Assembly: GCA_020630435.1 (NCBI GenBank) | Contig: JAHDBJ010000005.1 | Location: forward strand, 35,429-93,439 | Length of the DNA: 58,011 nucleotides | Origin: Saprospiraceae bacterium | GTDB lineage: Bacteria; Bacteroidota; Bacteroidia; Chitinophagales; Saprospiraceae | Direction: 5' to 3' | In this document: positions 1 to 8,562 of the stretch, in pieces | Layout: every line of letters begins with the position of its first letter | How positions within the stretch are numbered: the first letter of the stretch is position 1 | Notes under the pieces: generated by a model | What the model was told of the DNA's origin: nothing | Seen by the model: only the letters and a program-made list of their open reading frames with translations | The model's database searches: none | Translations under genes and position numbers: made by a program

Positions 1-1
1 T

Positions 2-391
2 GTTTCTCCTGAAACAACTAAAAAAGCTTGTACTGCTGCTCAAAAAGCTGCTTGTGCTAAAAGCAAGGCTGCTTGTACCAAAAGCAAAGCCGCTTGTGCT
101 AAAAGCACCGCTGCTGCCGCTAAACTAGCGGCAAATAGTGAGGATATCGTTTCTAAAACTTGTGAAAAAAGTGGAAAAGTTTCTTACTACAAAAAATCTG
201 TTTGTGAAAAATCAGGTACAGTAAGTCTAGCTCAAGTTCAATATGATGCACCGACTAGAACCTTTGTAAATGTTTCTCCTGAAACAACTAAAAAAGCTTG
301 TACTGCTGCTCAAAAAGCTGCTTGTACTAAAAGTAAGGCTGCCTGTACTAAAGGGGCTAAAGCAACAAAAATCAATACTATTTCTGAGTAA
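2..391 (+). CDS. Cys/Lys/Ala-rich tandem-repeat protein, C-terminal part (5' end outside window)
   Basis: The open frame enters from the left edge and ends at TAA 389-391, giving 129 visible residues. The visible part is slightly more than one 90-residue module plus the start of another: bases 1-55 are identical to 271-325, a period of exactly 270 bp. Each module begins with a Lys/Ala-rich stretch of heptad-like units (KAACxKS) that places Cys at visible residues 10, 18, 25 and 32. A second part carries two CEKSG motifs 14 residues apart (C54, C68) with a YYKK stretch between, then a short polar segment (about 73-92). The last module is cut short and ends in a basic tail. No family is recognised. 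The regular Cys spacing would suit a metal-binding or disulfide-linked helical protein, but that is inference. The start, and any signal peptide, lie outside the window. Confidence 0.75.
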   Translation, partial: VSPETTKKACTAAQKAACAKSKAACTKSKAACAKSTAAAAKLAANSEDIVSKTCEKSGKVSYYKKSVCEKSGTVSLAQVQYDAPTRTFVNVSPETTKKACTAAQKAACTKSKAACTKGAKATKINTISE

Positions 392-422
392 TCTCTTGCT
401 CAATCTATATTGATTTAATATC

Positions 423-463
423 AAAAAGCGATTTGTAAGAAATTTCTTACAAATCGCTTTTTT
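423..463 (+). terminator. Strong intrinsic terminator after the Cys-rich repeat gene
   Basis: Perfect 20-bp inverted repeat: the left arm 423-442 pairs with the right arm 443-462 with almost no loop, and it runs into T residues. It lies 32 bp after the stop codon of the repeat protein. Near-symmetry with A-runs and T-runs on both sides means it could work in both directions. Confidence 0.85.
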
Positions 464-553
464 GATACCGTTACCCCTAAGACCTCAAAACTTTGCTCTT
501 TCTAATTTGTTTAAAGTGAAATCTAGCATTCCTCCTAATTAATAATACATCAA

Positions 554-1150
554 ATGGAACAAGATAGTAGGTTAACTTTTCATCCGTATAGGATTATGCT
601 ATTTTTAATTCTTGCCGGTCTTACGATATTATTTCTAGGTTTCTCAGCAGCATATCTTTATAATCTTATCCAACAAAATATACCTCCTCTTAAGATTCCT
701 ACTATTTTTCTTTTCAATACATTAATTTTACTAGCAAGTAGTGGGATGATTATACTCGCCAACCGTTATTATTTAAATGATGAAACCAATAAATATAAAA
801 CAGCCCTCTTGGTTACCATTCTATTGACATTCGTATTTATGGCAGCCCAATATTTAGGTTGGCAACAACTCCTAGATCAAAATCGTACGTTCCAATCAGA
901 TAACTCTAGTGCTTACCTATATCTACTTTCTGGTTTACATTTTGTTCATGTATTTGCAGGTCTTCCTTTTTTGATATTATTCTTTATCACAGCTATCCAG
1001 AAAATGAAAGAACCTACTAGTGTATTGATTTATTTTTCAGATCCACTAAAGCGACTAAAATTAAAATTACTCACCATCTACTGGCATTTTATAGATATAC
1101 TTTGGATATATCTTGTCCTATTTTTCTCATTGGTTTATTTCTTTAGATAA
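554..1150 (+). CDS. Cytochrome c oxidase subunit III-like membrane protein
   Basis: A 198-residue protein of the heme-copper oxidase subunit III family, an inner-membrane subunit that packs against subunit I of a terminal oxidase. Five hydrophobic helices are visible, at about residues 13-36, 47-67, 82-103, 121-146 and 171-197. Family signatures are the N-terminal HPYR, the FNTLILLASS segment at the start of helix 2, QYLGWQQL at the end of helix 3, SGLHFVHV in helix 4 and YWHFIDILWIYL in helix 5. The length matches the short, five-helix bacterial form. No other oxidase subunit is adjacent, so the partner genes are presumably elsewhere or this is a second-copy subunit. The next gene starts 137 bp downstream and encodes a sigma factor, so a shared operon is uncertain. 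Confidence 0.85.
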   Translation: MEQDSRLTFHPYRIMLFLILAGLTILFLGFSAAYLYNLIQQNIPPLKIPTIFLFNTLILLASSGMIILANRYYLNDETNKYKTALLVTILLTFVFMAAQYLGWQQLLDQNRTFQSDNSSAYLYLLSGLHFVHVFAGLPFLILFFITAIQKMKEPTSVLIYFSDPLKRLKLKLLTIYWHFIDILWIYLVLFFSLVYFFR

Positions 1151-1287
1151 GATAATATGTAAACTGCCCTCTAAACAATCATACTGTTATACTGCTCAGT
1201 TTTCTATCAATAATTATTTTTTGCTTGATTTTCCAACCAAAATCAACCTAAGTTTCGTTTATTAAAACAAACCGAATAAATTATTAA

Positions 1288-1875
1288 ATGCAGTATTCAA
1301 AACATAGTACAGATACAGAATTGATCCAAGGCTGTCAAGAAGGACATCGTTTGGCTCAAAAGCATTTATACCAAAGGTTTTATGGTAGGATGGTCGGTAT
1401 TACTATGCGTTACACCAAAAATACAGATGAAGCAAATGAAATTTTAAATACTGCTTTTTTGAAGGTTTTTAATGCAATTGGAAATTATGAACCTAAGGGT
1501 TCTATAAGTGGCTGGATAGCTAGGATAGTCTTCAATACCGCTATTGACCATGTAAGAAGGCATACAAAATACAAAAAGACGATTGATTATAATATTGAAA
1601 AAGATGCATTTCTAGATGCAGATGTTATTTCAAACCTATTTATGGAGGATCTTTATGCTATGATCCAACAATTACCCAAACCTAATCAATCGGTCTTTTC
1701 TTTATATTTTATAGAAGGTTATAAACATAGGGAAATTGCCGAAATATTGGATATTAGTATCAACACTTCTAAGTGGCATTTAGCTAAAGCAAAGGAAACT
1801 TTAAAAAAAATAGTAACAGCGCAGTCTAGGGTTACAATTAGTGTAAAGAATACAAGTAAGAGAGAACGAAAATAG
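1288..1875 (+). CDS. ECF-type RNA polymerase sigma factor
   Basis: A 195-residue sigma-70 family protein of the extracytoplasmic-function type. Region 2 spans about residues 20-95 and includes the RYTKNTDEANEILNTAFLKV core and the GWIARIVFNTAIDHVRR segment that contacts the -10 element. Region 4 spans about 125-180, with QLPKPNQSVFSLYFIEGYKH followed by the helix-turn-helix IAEILDISINTSKWHLAKAK. Only a short linker separates the two, as expected for ECF factors. The C-terminus is strongly basic (SKRERK). The gene lies 86 bp upstream of a one-pass membrane protein whose N-terminus looks like those of Bacteroidota sigma-linked membrane proteins, so the two probably form a sigma/anti-sigma pair. 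The regulon cannot be read from this window. Confidence 0.92.
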   Translation: MQYSKHSTDTELIQGCQEGHRLAQKHLYQRFYGRMVGITMRYTKNTDEANEILNTAFLKVFNAIGNYEPKGSISGWIARIVFNTAIDHVRRHTKYKKTIDYNIEKDAFLDADVISNLFMEDLYAMIQQLPKPNQSVFSLYFIEGYKHREIAEILDISINTSKWHLAKAKETLKKIVTAQSRVTISVKNTSKRERK

Positions 1876-1961
1876 TCAGGGATTCATAAATTTCATTGTT
1901 TATGTGTCGAATCCGTAAAAAATAAATAATTTCAGAAATAATATATTTCTAATTATATAAA

Positions 1962-4535
1962 ATGAGTAAGAAAGATAAAATATTAAAAAAGACCATTCAG
2001 GAAAAAGTCCGAAGGCATGAATATGCTTATGATGAAAAAGCATGGCAGCACATGGAAATGCTTTTAGATAATCCACCTGTCTCAGCAAATGCAATCCAAA
2101 GCAATCTAGTTGCAAAAAAGATTCTCTTCTCTATCTTAGTTGCGCTTATTTCTTTGCTTATCCTTATCATTATTTTTTCTCAAAAAAATAAATCAACTAC
2201 CATAAACGAGCTTCATCCACTCCCCAAAAAGTATGACTTATCAGTACATAATACGACTAATCGTACAACAACAATAGCAAACCACTCTAATACAGAGAAA
2301 AATATACATCAACCAATTGAAAAACAAGCATTAACAATAAAAACAAAGACAAAAAACAGCACTCTTGATGATAAAGGTCATTTATTTCATAAACATTATA
2401 CCGAAAATAGATTTTCCGAAAGTTCTATTCCAATAAAGACTGAATCATCTTTATATAAGGAAGCCGATTTGACTCCTATGGCTTCCATTTTCACCCCTTC
2501 TTCTAAGGAGTCCGTATTAATCCCCAATAAAGTTCTTTTTAATCGTCTTCATCAACAATTTAATCAATATTTCAAGTATTATCAGCCTGAAAAAATTTAC
2601 TTAAGTCTAAAAAAAGATAAATTTGATATTGGTGAAACAATTTCTTTTGATTTATACGGTAAACAATACGATGCTAGTCCTTCTCAAATGAGAAGTATTG
2701 CTTATGTAGAACTATTAGACAAGGATGGAAAAGTTGTAAAGGATATTTCATTACCTATCATTAATGGTCATGTAAATGGTAAAATAGAAACAAGTCGATT
2801 GGTACAAGGACAGTACTCTATAAAGGCATTTACCAACTGGCAACGCAATAGAGCCGATTTTTTCACCCAAAAAATATATATCGGAAAACAAAAAAACAAT
2901 ACTATAAATACTAAAGTCACTGTTGAATTTCATGCAGAAGGCGCAGAACCTGTAATTGGACTTCCCTTAAAAATGGCGTTTAAAATAAGAGATACAAATG
3001 GTTTGCCTATTGCGGCAAAAGGATACTTACTTAATGATAAAAATGAAAAAATCAGCCAATTTGAGACCTATTTTAATGGAATCGGAACTTTTGAATATAC
3101 TCCCAAAACAAATGAAAAAATATCTGCTTACTTTATTACAAAAGATGGACAACATTTGCAGTATGGTTTAAGTACACCGCAAACAAAAGGGTATGCTTTA
3201 CACTTAAAAGAACAAGCAAAAACACATATTATACTTGAAGTTCATTCTACAGAAAATGAACACTTAAATATTATTGCTCACAATAAGGATGGGATTTTTT
3301 ACACCAACACAATTATTGCTCAAAAAGGTAAAAATACATTAACAATACCTACTAGAAATTTAGGTAGAGGTCTTATGCAAATCTCTTTATTTGATAGTAA
3401 AGAAATTGAAAGAGCTTCAAGGCTTATATTTGTCAATAGAGATAAAAAACTACAACTTGATATTCATACCGAAGTTATGGCCAATCAAAAAGCAATCATT
3501 GAGCTTAACGTAAGAGATGAAAGAAGCATACCTATGCCTGGTGGTTTTTGGATCTCCATTCAAAAAGAACAGAAAAAAGAGCATAGCCTCCTTTCTTATA
3601 TGCTACTTGAAGCGGAATTAAAAAACCCAATATTTCATGCAGCAGCATATTTGGATGATATTCCAAGTACTATTGATAAATCTTTAGCATTGGACAATTT
3701 GTTAATTACCCAAGAGTGGAAACATTTTTCATGGAAGAATAGTCTTTCTAATGAATTTGCAATGCTTGAATTTTCTAAAGAAAATAATACAATCCTTCCC
3801 AAAAAGAAACATAATATTATTTTTAAGACAATTGAAGGAACAATCATTAATGATGTAGGACAACCTCTTGTAGGTGCGCACATTTCATCAGGAAATTATG
3901 GTACTATAACAGATTTTGATGGTAATTTTTCCCTAGAGATCCCTTCCCAAACTACGGAATTAACTATCCATCAAATTGGGTTTGCAACAAAAAAAATCTT
4001 AGTAGAGCAAAAAATAAACTATACTGTTCAATTAGATAAATCCAAAGAAGGATGGAAAGATATTGCATATGATAAAAATAATCCTGTAGAATTTGTTGAT
4101 GTCGATAGCATTGAGGGGATAAATCCCGAGATCTATTATTTGTATGGGGATAAATATTCTCCCGCAAAATTTGCCGTCATAGATAATCCATCTAGAGATT
4201 TACAAAAACCATTAATTAAAACACGTGAAAAACAGCAAATTTTAAATAATAATATTGTCATTACCCCCCCAGAAGGTTCTGTCGATAATATTGCTAGTGC
4301 TTATCGACGTTATTCTAATTTAAATATTACTAAGGATAAACTTCATATTAATACTCCAACCTATTCTAATCACTTAAGGAATAACCACCATTCATATAGA
4401 CAATTTATTAAGGTAGGACGAATGGGAAAAGCGATAATCGAGCTTGATATCCCAAATAGCAAAGCTCCGCTTAAGATCTATGTAGAAGGGACAGCTTCAG
4501 ATGGAACAATAGGGGTAACTCAAGAAAAATTGTAA
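1962..4535 (+). CDS. Membrane protein with macroglobulin-like and CarboxypepD_reg domains; candidate anti-sigma regulator
   Basis: An 857-residue protein immediately downstream of the ECF sigma gene. Residues 1-47 are cytoplasmic and charged, with the motif YDEKAWQHMEMLLD, a pattern I associate with Bacteroidota membrane proteins encoded next to ECF sigma factors. One membrane helix follows at about 52-72, then a low-complexity polar stretch. An MG2-like macroglobulin domain lies at about 212-310 (KFDIGETISFDLYGKQ; VQGQYSIKAFTNW). A CarboxypepD_reg-like beta-sandwich lies at about 624-693 (GTIINDVGQPLVGAHISS; ITDFDGNFSLEIP). The last 45 residues resemble the edge of an A2M domain (GRMGKAIIELDIP; YVEGTASDGTIGV). 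There is no thioester motif and no complete plug domain. Most of the chain would sit in the periplasm. Domain calls are by motif. The anti-sigma role is inferred from gene order and the N-terminal motif. Confidence 0.75.
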   Translation: MSKKDKILKKTIQEKVRRHEYAYDEKAWQHMEMLLDNPPVSANAIQSNLVAKKILFSILVALISLLILIIIFSQKNKSTTINELHPLPKKYDLSVHNTTNRTTTIANHSNTEKNIHQPIEKQALTIKTKTKNSTLDDKGHLFHKHYTENRFSESSIPIKTESSLYKEADLTPMASIFTPSSKESVLIPNKVLFNRLHQQFNQYFKYYQPEKIYLSLKKDKFDIGETISFDLYGKQYDASPSQMRSIAYVELLDKDGKVVKDISLPIINGHVNGKIETSRLVQGQYSIKAFTNWQRNRADFFTQKIYIGKQKNNTINTKVTVEFHAEGAEPVIGLPLKMAFKIRDTNGLPIAAKGYLLNDKNEKISQFETYFNGIGTFEYTPKTNEKISAYFITKDGQHLQYGLSTPQTKGYALHLKEQAKTHIILEVHSTENEHLNIIAHNKDGIFYTNTIIAQKGKNTLTIPTRNLGRGLMQISLFDSKEIERASRLIFVNRDKKLQLDIHTEVMANQKAIIELNVRDERSIPMPGGFWISIQKEQKKEHSLLSYMLLEAELKNPIFHAAAYLDDIPSTIDKSLALDNLLITQEWKHFSWKNSLSNEFAMLEFSKENNTILPKKKHNIIFKTIEGTIINDVGQPLVGAHISSGNYGTITDFDGNFSLEIPSQTTELTIHQIGFATKKILVEQKINYTVQLDKSKEGWKDIAYDKNNPVEFVDVDSIEGINPEIYYLYGDKYSPAKFAVIDNPSRDLQKPLIKTREKQQILNNNIVITPPEGSVDNIASAYRRYSNLNITKDKLHINTPTYSNHLRNNHHSYRQFIKVGRMGKAIIELDIPNSKAPLKIYVEGTASDGTIGVTQEKL

Positions 4536-4576
4536 TTCAAAGAATATAAAAAATAGGTATTTGTAATACTCTCACT

Positions 4577-4613
4577 GGTTTTATGGAGGGATAAAAGTAT
4601 TCCTCCTAAAACC
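4577..4613. terminator. Imperfect hairpin between convergent genes
   Basis: Arms 4577-4589 and 4602-4613 pair with one bulged T (GGTTTTA-T-GGAGG with CCTCCTAAAACC). It sits between the convergent stop codons at 4535 (plus) and 4629 (minus). Neither side has a clean T-run, so its role as a bidirectional terminator is likely from position rather than from sequence. Confidence 0.5.
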
Positions 4614-4628
4614 TACCTACTAGCTAGT

Positions 4629-4778
4629 CTATTCTACTTCCTCATATTCTACATATTCTTCTTTTTCATTATCCCAATCGGGTTCTTCTGGTGGATTTAT
4701 CCTATCTACAATAGGTTCTATAAATAAAATATAGATAAAATAACTAAGTATAAAATAAGTAAGTAATTTTAAAATCAT
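4629..4778 (-). CDS. Small one-pass membrane protein with acidic tail
   Basis: A 49-codon frame: ATG at 4778-4776, stop TAG at 4631-4629. It begins 15 bp after the stop of the upstream minus-strand gene, consistent with translation from the same message. Residues 2-20 form a single hydrophobic helix (MILKLLTYFILSYFIYILFI). The helix is followed by a Pro-containing linker (PIVDRINPPEEP) and a highly acidic, Tyr-rich tail. The architecture resembles short Bacteroidota membrane proteins such as DUF4834, but I cannot confirm membership. Support for it being real is the tight spacing, the coherent helix-plus-tail design and the lack of any competing gene. The function is unknown. Confidence 0.6.
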   Translation of the reverse strand: MILKLLTYFILSYFIYILFIEPIVDRINPPEEPDWDNEKEEYVEYEEVE

Positions 4779-4792
4779 AGTTAACTATTTTT

Positions 4793-5686
4793 CTAAAAAC
4801 TATAAACTTTTATATGATCTTCCTTTGCAATGTACAACCTATTTTTTTGAATATTGACTAAATCATCATCTCGCACTTCTTCGGGTAATAAGATGCTTTT
4901 TTGATTTAAGGACTGTAGCTGAAAGGCCTTTAAATTGCCCTTTTTATAAAAAATAAGTTGTTCATCTATCAATTGTAAATACTGCAACGCCTTAAAGTCT
5001 AGTATTTTTTGATATTTTGCGAAATTATCAAAAACCAATACACCTTTTCTCGGAACGTTAACAAGTAAATAATTTTCTCTTTCTAATAAAAAGTTAGGTT
5101 CAATAAGCTCTCCAAATCGTAGATTCAAATCTTCACTTTCTAATAATAAATTTCCTTTTCGATCGATCTTCTTTAGTCGATGCTGAATATCATCATAAAT
5201 CCAAATATGATTATCATTTGAGGCTGCTAAGGTCTTTATTTCACTCAATTCCAAGTCAAATAAATTAAACTCTCCTGTTTTGGTCAATGTTCGATTCAGA
5301 CTCAAAACTGTACCAAAATCAGGATAAAATAATAAAATATTAAATGGGTCTGTTACATCTACATATTCTGCTTGTCCATACTTATTTTCCGTAAAACGAA
5401 AAAGTTCTTCGCCACTCGGATTATATTTGACTAATTCATTCCCAAAAGTTAAAACATATAATTGCTGTAATTTATCACTTGTTATATATTTTGCAGTTTC
5501 AGGAATTGCCCGTAGCAAACTATATCCAGATTTTTTCGTTTGTTGCTCAGTTTCAACTGTTCTAGGAACAACACAGTATTGATTGCTCATTAGTATAAAC
5601 AATAATAAGCCACATATAAACCAAAAACGATTATCGTTCTTGCGTCTTTTATCGTATCCCAAAAATTTTTGTCTGCTCGTTTTCAA
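4793..5686 (-). CDS. Predicted secreted or membrane-anchored beta-propeller-like protein
   Basis: A 297-residue protein with no enzyme motif. The N-terminus is basic (residues 1-20) and followed by a hydrophobic helix at about 21-34 (FWFICGLLLFILM), which anchors or exports the rest. The rest is a series of short beta-strand-like repeats with aromatic and Asp residues (for example KYNPSGEELFRF, IDRKGNLLLESEDL, LVFDNFAKYQ), as in propeller proteins of the NHL/6-bladed type. The start at 5686 overlaps the end of lpxH by 38 bp. The next Met (residue 34) would cut off the signal helix, so the overlapping start is preferred. Overlap and order suggest co-transcription with lpxH and perhaps an envelope role, but the function is not known. 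Confidence 0.7.
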   Translation of the reverse strand: MKTSRQKFLGYDKRRKNDNRFWFICGLLLFILMSNQYCVVPRTVETEQQTKKSGYSLLRAIPETAKYITSDKLQQLYVLTFGNELVKYNPSGEELFRFTENKYGQAEYVDVTDPFNILLFYPDFGTVLSLNRTLTKTGEFNLFDLELSEIKTLAASNDNHIWIYDDIQHRLKKIDRKGNLLLESEDLNLRFGELIEPNFLLERENYLLVNVPRKGVLVFDNFAKYQKILDFKALQYLQLIDEQLIFYKKGNLKAFQLQSLNQKSILLPEEVRDDDLVNIQKNRLYIAKEDHIKVYSF

Positions 5687-6422
5687 AATATTTGAGTTCT
5701 AAGTGTGTACCATCAAAAACTGCATAAGAATTAAACTGCATCCATTCTCCTAGATTAATATAACGAGTTTTCCCGTTTTTTAGCGTATGATCTATAGGAA
5801 GGTGTCTATGTCCGAAAACAAAAAAATCAACATAAAGTTCATTTAATTTTTTATTTGCATACACTAATAACCACTCGTCTTGCTCTCCTAAAAATTTTTT
5901 CGTGGCTGGATTAACCGCTCTACTCTTGCCTGACCAGAAATTGGCTAAACCAATACCAAAGTTAGGATGTAAACGGGCAAACAACCACTGACACAGTTTA
6001 TTCGAAAATATCTTTTTTAAAATCTTATAACCTTTATCTCCTGGTCCCAAACCATCACCATGCCCAATAAAAAAACGCTTCCCATTTATCTCTTTGATAA
6101 TCGGCTCCCGAATAATTGGTATTCCCAGTTCTTCCTCAAAATACGTAAACATCCACATATCATGGTTGCCTGTAAAAAAAATAATCTCAATGCCCATCTC
6201 CCTCAATTCTGCTAATTTTCCTAATAAGCGAATATAGCCTTTAGGAACTGCATATTTGTATTCAAACCAGAAATCAAAAATATCCCCAAGCAAATAGATC
6301 GTTGCTGCTTCATCTTTAATACTATCTAACCAGCGAACAATGCGCTGTTCCCTTTTTCGGCTCGTATCCTCTCCTACTTTTACCCCTAGATGAAAATCCG
6401 AGGCAAAAAAGACTTTTTTCAT
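5649..6422 (-). CDS. lpxH: UDP-2,3-diacylglucosamine diphosphatase (LpxH-type metallophosphoesterase)
   Basis: A 257-residue calcineurin-like phosphoesterase matching the LpxH family, which hydrolyses UDP-2,3-diacylglucosamine to lipid X and UMP in lipid A synthesis on the cytoplasmic face of the inner membrane. Metal-binding motifs appear in order: SDFHLG (D9, H11), LGDIFDFW, TGNHDMW, GHGDGLGPGDKGYK and FGHRHLP. The insertion with WLFARLHPNFG is typical of LpxH rather than a generic phosphoesterase. The gene follows the acetoacetate-CoA ligase gene at 57 bp and overlaps the next gene, so it is probably part of a minus-strand operon. The presence of LpxH supports a lipid A-bearing Gram-negative envelope. 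Confidence 0.9.
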   Translation of the reverse strand: MKKVFFASDFHLGVKVGEDTSRKREQRIVRWLDSIKDEAATIYLLGDIFDFWFEYKYAVPKGYIRLLGKLAELREMGIEIIFFTGNHDMWMFTYFEEELGIPIIREPIIKEINGKRFFIGHGDGLGPGDKGYKILKKIFSNKLCQWLFARLHPNFGIGLANFWSGKSRAVNPATKKFLGEQDEWLLVYANKKLNELYVDFFVFGHRHLPIDHTLKNGKTRYINLGEWMQFNSYAVFDGTHLELKYFENEQTKIFGIR

Positions 6423-6479
6423 AGTTTATTTTGCATTTCTTTTTTAGGAAATGAATCCATAACAATTTTATCAAAAAAA

Positions 6480-8450
6480 TTATAAGGTCTCCTTATATTG
6501 TATAAAAAAATCTAATGCTTTAGGATTCTTCATGGAATCAATATTCGCCGCTTTTTCTAGTGGGTGCCCTAGTAAAATCCGCTTAACAGGACGCTCCATC
6601 TTTTTCCCACTTATGGTATATGGGATTTCGTCTACTTCAATGATTTCATCAGGCACATGTCTAGGTGTATACGTTTTACGAATGGTTGTTTTTATTGTCT
6701 TCCTCAAATCGTCTTCTAATTCAATACCCTCTCCTAAAACTACAAACAAGGGCATAAAATGCTGCCCTCCTTCCAACTCTAAATTAACAACCAAACTATC
6801 TTTAACCGCTTTTACCTTATCCACAGCACTATATATTTCACTTGTTCCAATCCTAATTCCTTGACGATTTAGAGTAGCATCTGAACGACCATAAATAATC
6901 AAACCATCTCTAGGTGTAATTTCTATCCAATCTCCATGTCGCCAAATATTTGGATACATCTCAAAATAACTACTTCTATAGCGTTGTTTTCCTTTATCAT
7001 TCCAAAAATAAATGGGCATCGAAGGCATTGGCTCAACAATAACCATTTCTCCCATCTCCCCTATAGTAGGTTTTCCTGCTTCGTCATAAGCATGAAGGCT
7101 ACATCCCAATCCTCGACATTGTATTTCTCCTTGATAAACGGGTAGAATGGAGCAACCCCCTACAAAAGCACTACACACATCTGTTCCGCCACTCATTGAA
7201 CATAACCAAACCGTTTCCTTTATATTTTTATAAACATAATCAAATGCCTCTGGCGGAAGTGGCGAACCCGTAGAACCAATAGAACGCAAGGCACTCAAGT
7301 CAAAATCCTGTCTAGGATTTAATCCTTTCTTCATACAAGCTACAATAAATGGCGCTGACGTCCCAAAATGATGAATCCCTACTTTTTTGGCTAAATTCCA
7401 CAAACCCCTTAAATCTGGATAAGCAGGACTACCATCGTATAATACAACCGTTGCGCCCATCAACAACGAAGCGTTTACAAAATTCCACATCATCCATCCT
7501 GTTGTTGAAAACCAGAAAAATCGTTCTCCCCGATGGACATCATTATGAAATGCCAAATACTTTAAATGCTCTAATAAAACCCCTCCATGACAGTGGGTAA
7601 TAGCTTTAGGAATACCTGTTGTTCCACTAGAATACAAGACCCAAATCGGATGACTAAAAGGTACAGCCTCAAAATGTAAAGTGCCTGATGACTTTTGCAA
7701 AGCATCTACCCACGAAGTCATTTTAGAGATATTTGCCCCGTCTATTTTATCTTCTAAATAAGGAATTAGAACAACATTTTCTACCGTTGGTAAAGCTTCA
7801 CAAAGTTCGGCTACTTCTGCTAGTCTAGAAAAGGACTTCCCTCCATAAGTATATCCGTCAACCGCTACGAGTACTTTAGGCTCTATCTGTTGAAACCTAT
7901 CAACTACACTACTCACTCCAAAATCGGGTGAACAACTTGACCAGACCGCTCCAATCGAAATCGTTGCTAAAAAGGCAATTGTTGCTTCGGGAATATTGGG
8001 CAAAAATGCTACGATTCTATCTCCTTTTTGTACCCCTTTGTCTAGTAAGAAAAACTGGAAAGCCGCTACTTTTTCCTCTAATTCTTGCCAAGATATTTCT
8101 TGAATGTTATTCCTTTCATTTTTAAAAATGATAGCAGGATTATCTACATTTTTTTCTCTAAAAACGTGTTCTGCATAGTTCAATGTACTCCCTGAAAACC
8201 ATTCTACATCAGGCATTGTTTCACCTGAACGAATGCTCGTATATGGTGTATGGCTGATAATCTTAAAATATTCCCAAAGGGATTCCCAAAAATCGTCAAC
8301 TGCTTCAGTAGACCACGTCCATAGGCTTGAATAATTATTGAACTCAAGTCCCCTGTTCGTTTTTAGCCATTTCATATAATGACTTAAGTGTGCCTTTTCA
8401 ATAGTTTGAGCATCGGGAACCCAAAGTACAGGAGCTGTGTTTTGTTGCAT
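6480..8450 (-). CDS. Acetoacetate-CoA ligase (acetoacetyl-CoA synthetase)
   Basis: A 656-residue ANL-superfamily adenylate-forming enzyme that activates acetoacetate to acetoacetyl-CoA with ATP, allowing ketone bodies or polyhydroxybutyrate breakdown products to be used. The phosphate-binding loop is LYSSGTTGIPKAI. Further signatures are FSTTGWMMWNF, SMSGGTDVCSAFVGG (A5-type region), YGRSDATLNRQGIRIG (hinge) and the C-terminal TISGKKMERPVKR, which carries the catalytic Lys. The N-terminal WSTEAVDDFWESLWEYF and the length (about 650) distinguish acetoacetate-CoA ligases from acetyl-CoA synthetases. It lies upstream of lpxH at 57 bp with no evident functional link. The divergent neighbour is a GNAT acetyltransferase gene. 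Confidence 0.93.
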   Translation of the reverse strand: MQQNTAPVLWVPDAQTIEKAHLSHYMKWLKTNRGLEFNNYSSLWTWSTEAVDDFWESLWEYFKIISHTPYTSIRSGETMPDVEWFSGSTLNYAEHVFREKNVDNPAIIFKNERNNIQEISWQELEEKVAAFQFFLLDKGVQKGDRIVAFLPNIPEATIAFLATISIGAVWSSCSPDFGVSSVVDRFQQIEPKVLVAVDGYTYGGKSFSRLAEVAELCEALPTVENVVLIPYLEDKIDGANISKMTSWVDALQKSSGTLHFEAVPFSHPIWVLYSSGTTGIPKAITHCHGGVLLEHLKYLAFHNDVHRGERFFWFSTTGWMMWNFVNASLLMGATVVLYDGSPAYPDLRGLWNLAKKVGIHHFGTSAPFIVACMKKGLNPRQDFDLSALRSIGSTGSPLPPEAFDYVYKNIKETVWLCSMSGGTDVCSAFVGGCSILPVYQGEIQCRGLGCSLHAYDEAGKPTIGEMGEMVIVEPMPSMPIYFWNDKGKQRYRSSYFEMYPNIWRHGDWIEITPRDGLIIYGRSDATLNRQGIRIGTSEIYSAVDKVKAVKDSLVVNLELEGGQHFMPLFVVLGEGIELEDDLRKTIKTTIRKTYTPRHVPDEIIEVDEIPYTISGKKMERPVKRILLGHPLEKAANIDSMKNPKALDFFIQYKETL

Positions 8451-8562
8451 AGAATTAATTCGGTTTTATTTTTGTAAAAATAGTTAATATTCCCAATTTG
8501 TTTATTGACACCAACTATTTTAAATTTTCATAACGTTGATATGGTAAAATAGCTACTTAATA

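Noticed and set aside
1-391. CRISPR array or mobile repeat in the first 390 bases
   Set aside because: The repeat is in frame, spans 270 bp, and encodes a protein module, so it is a coding tandem repeat.
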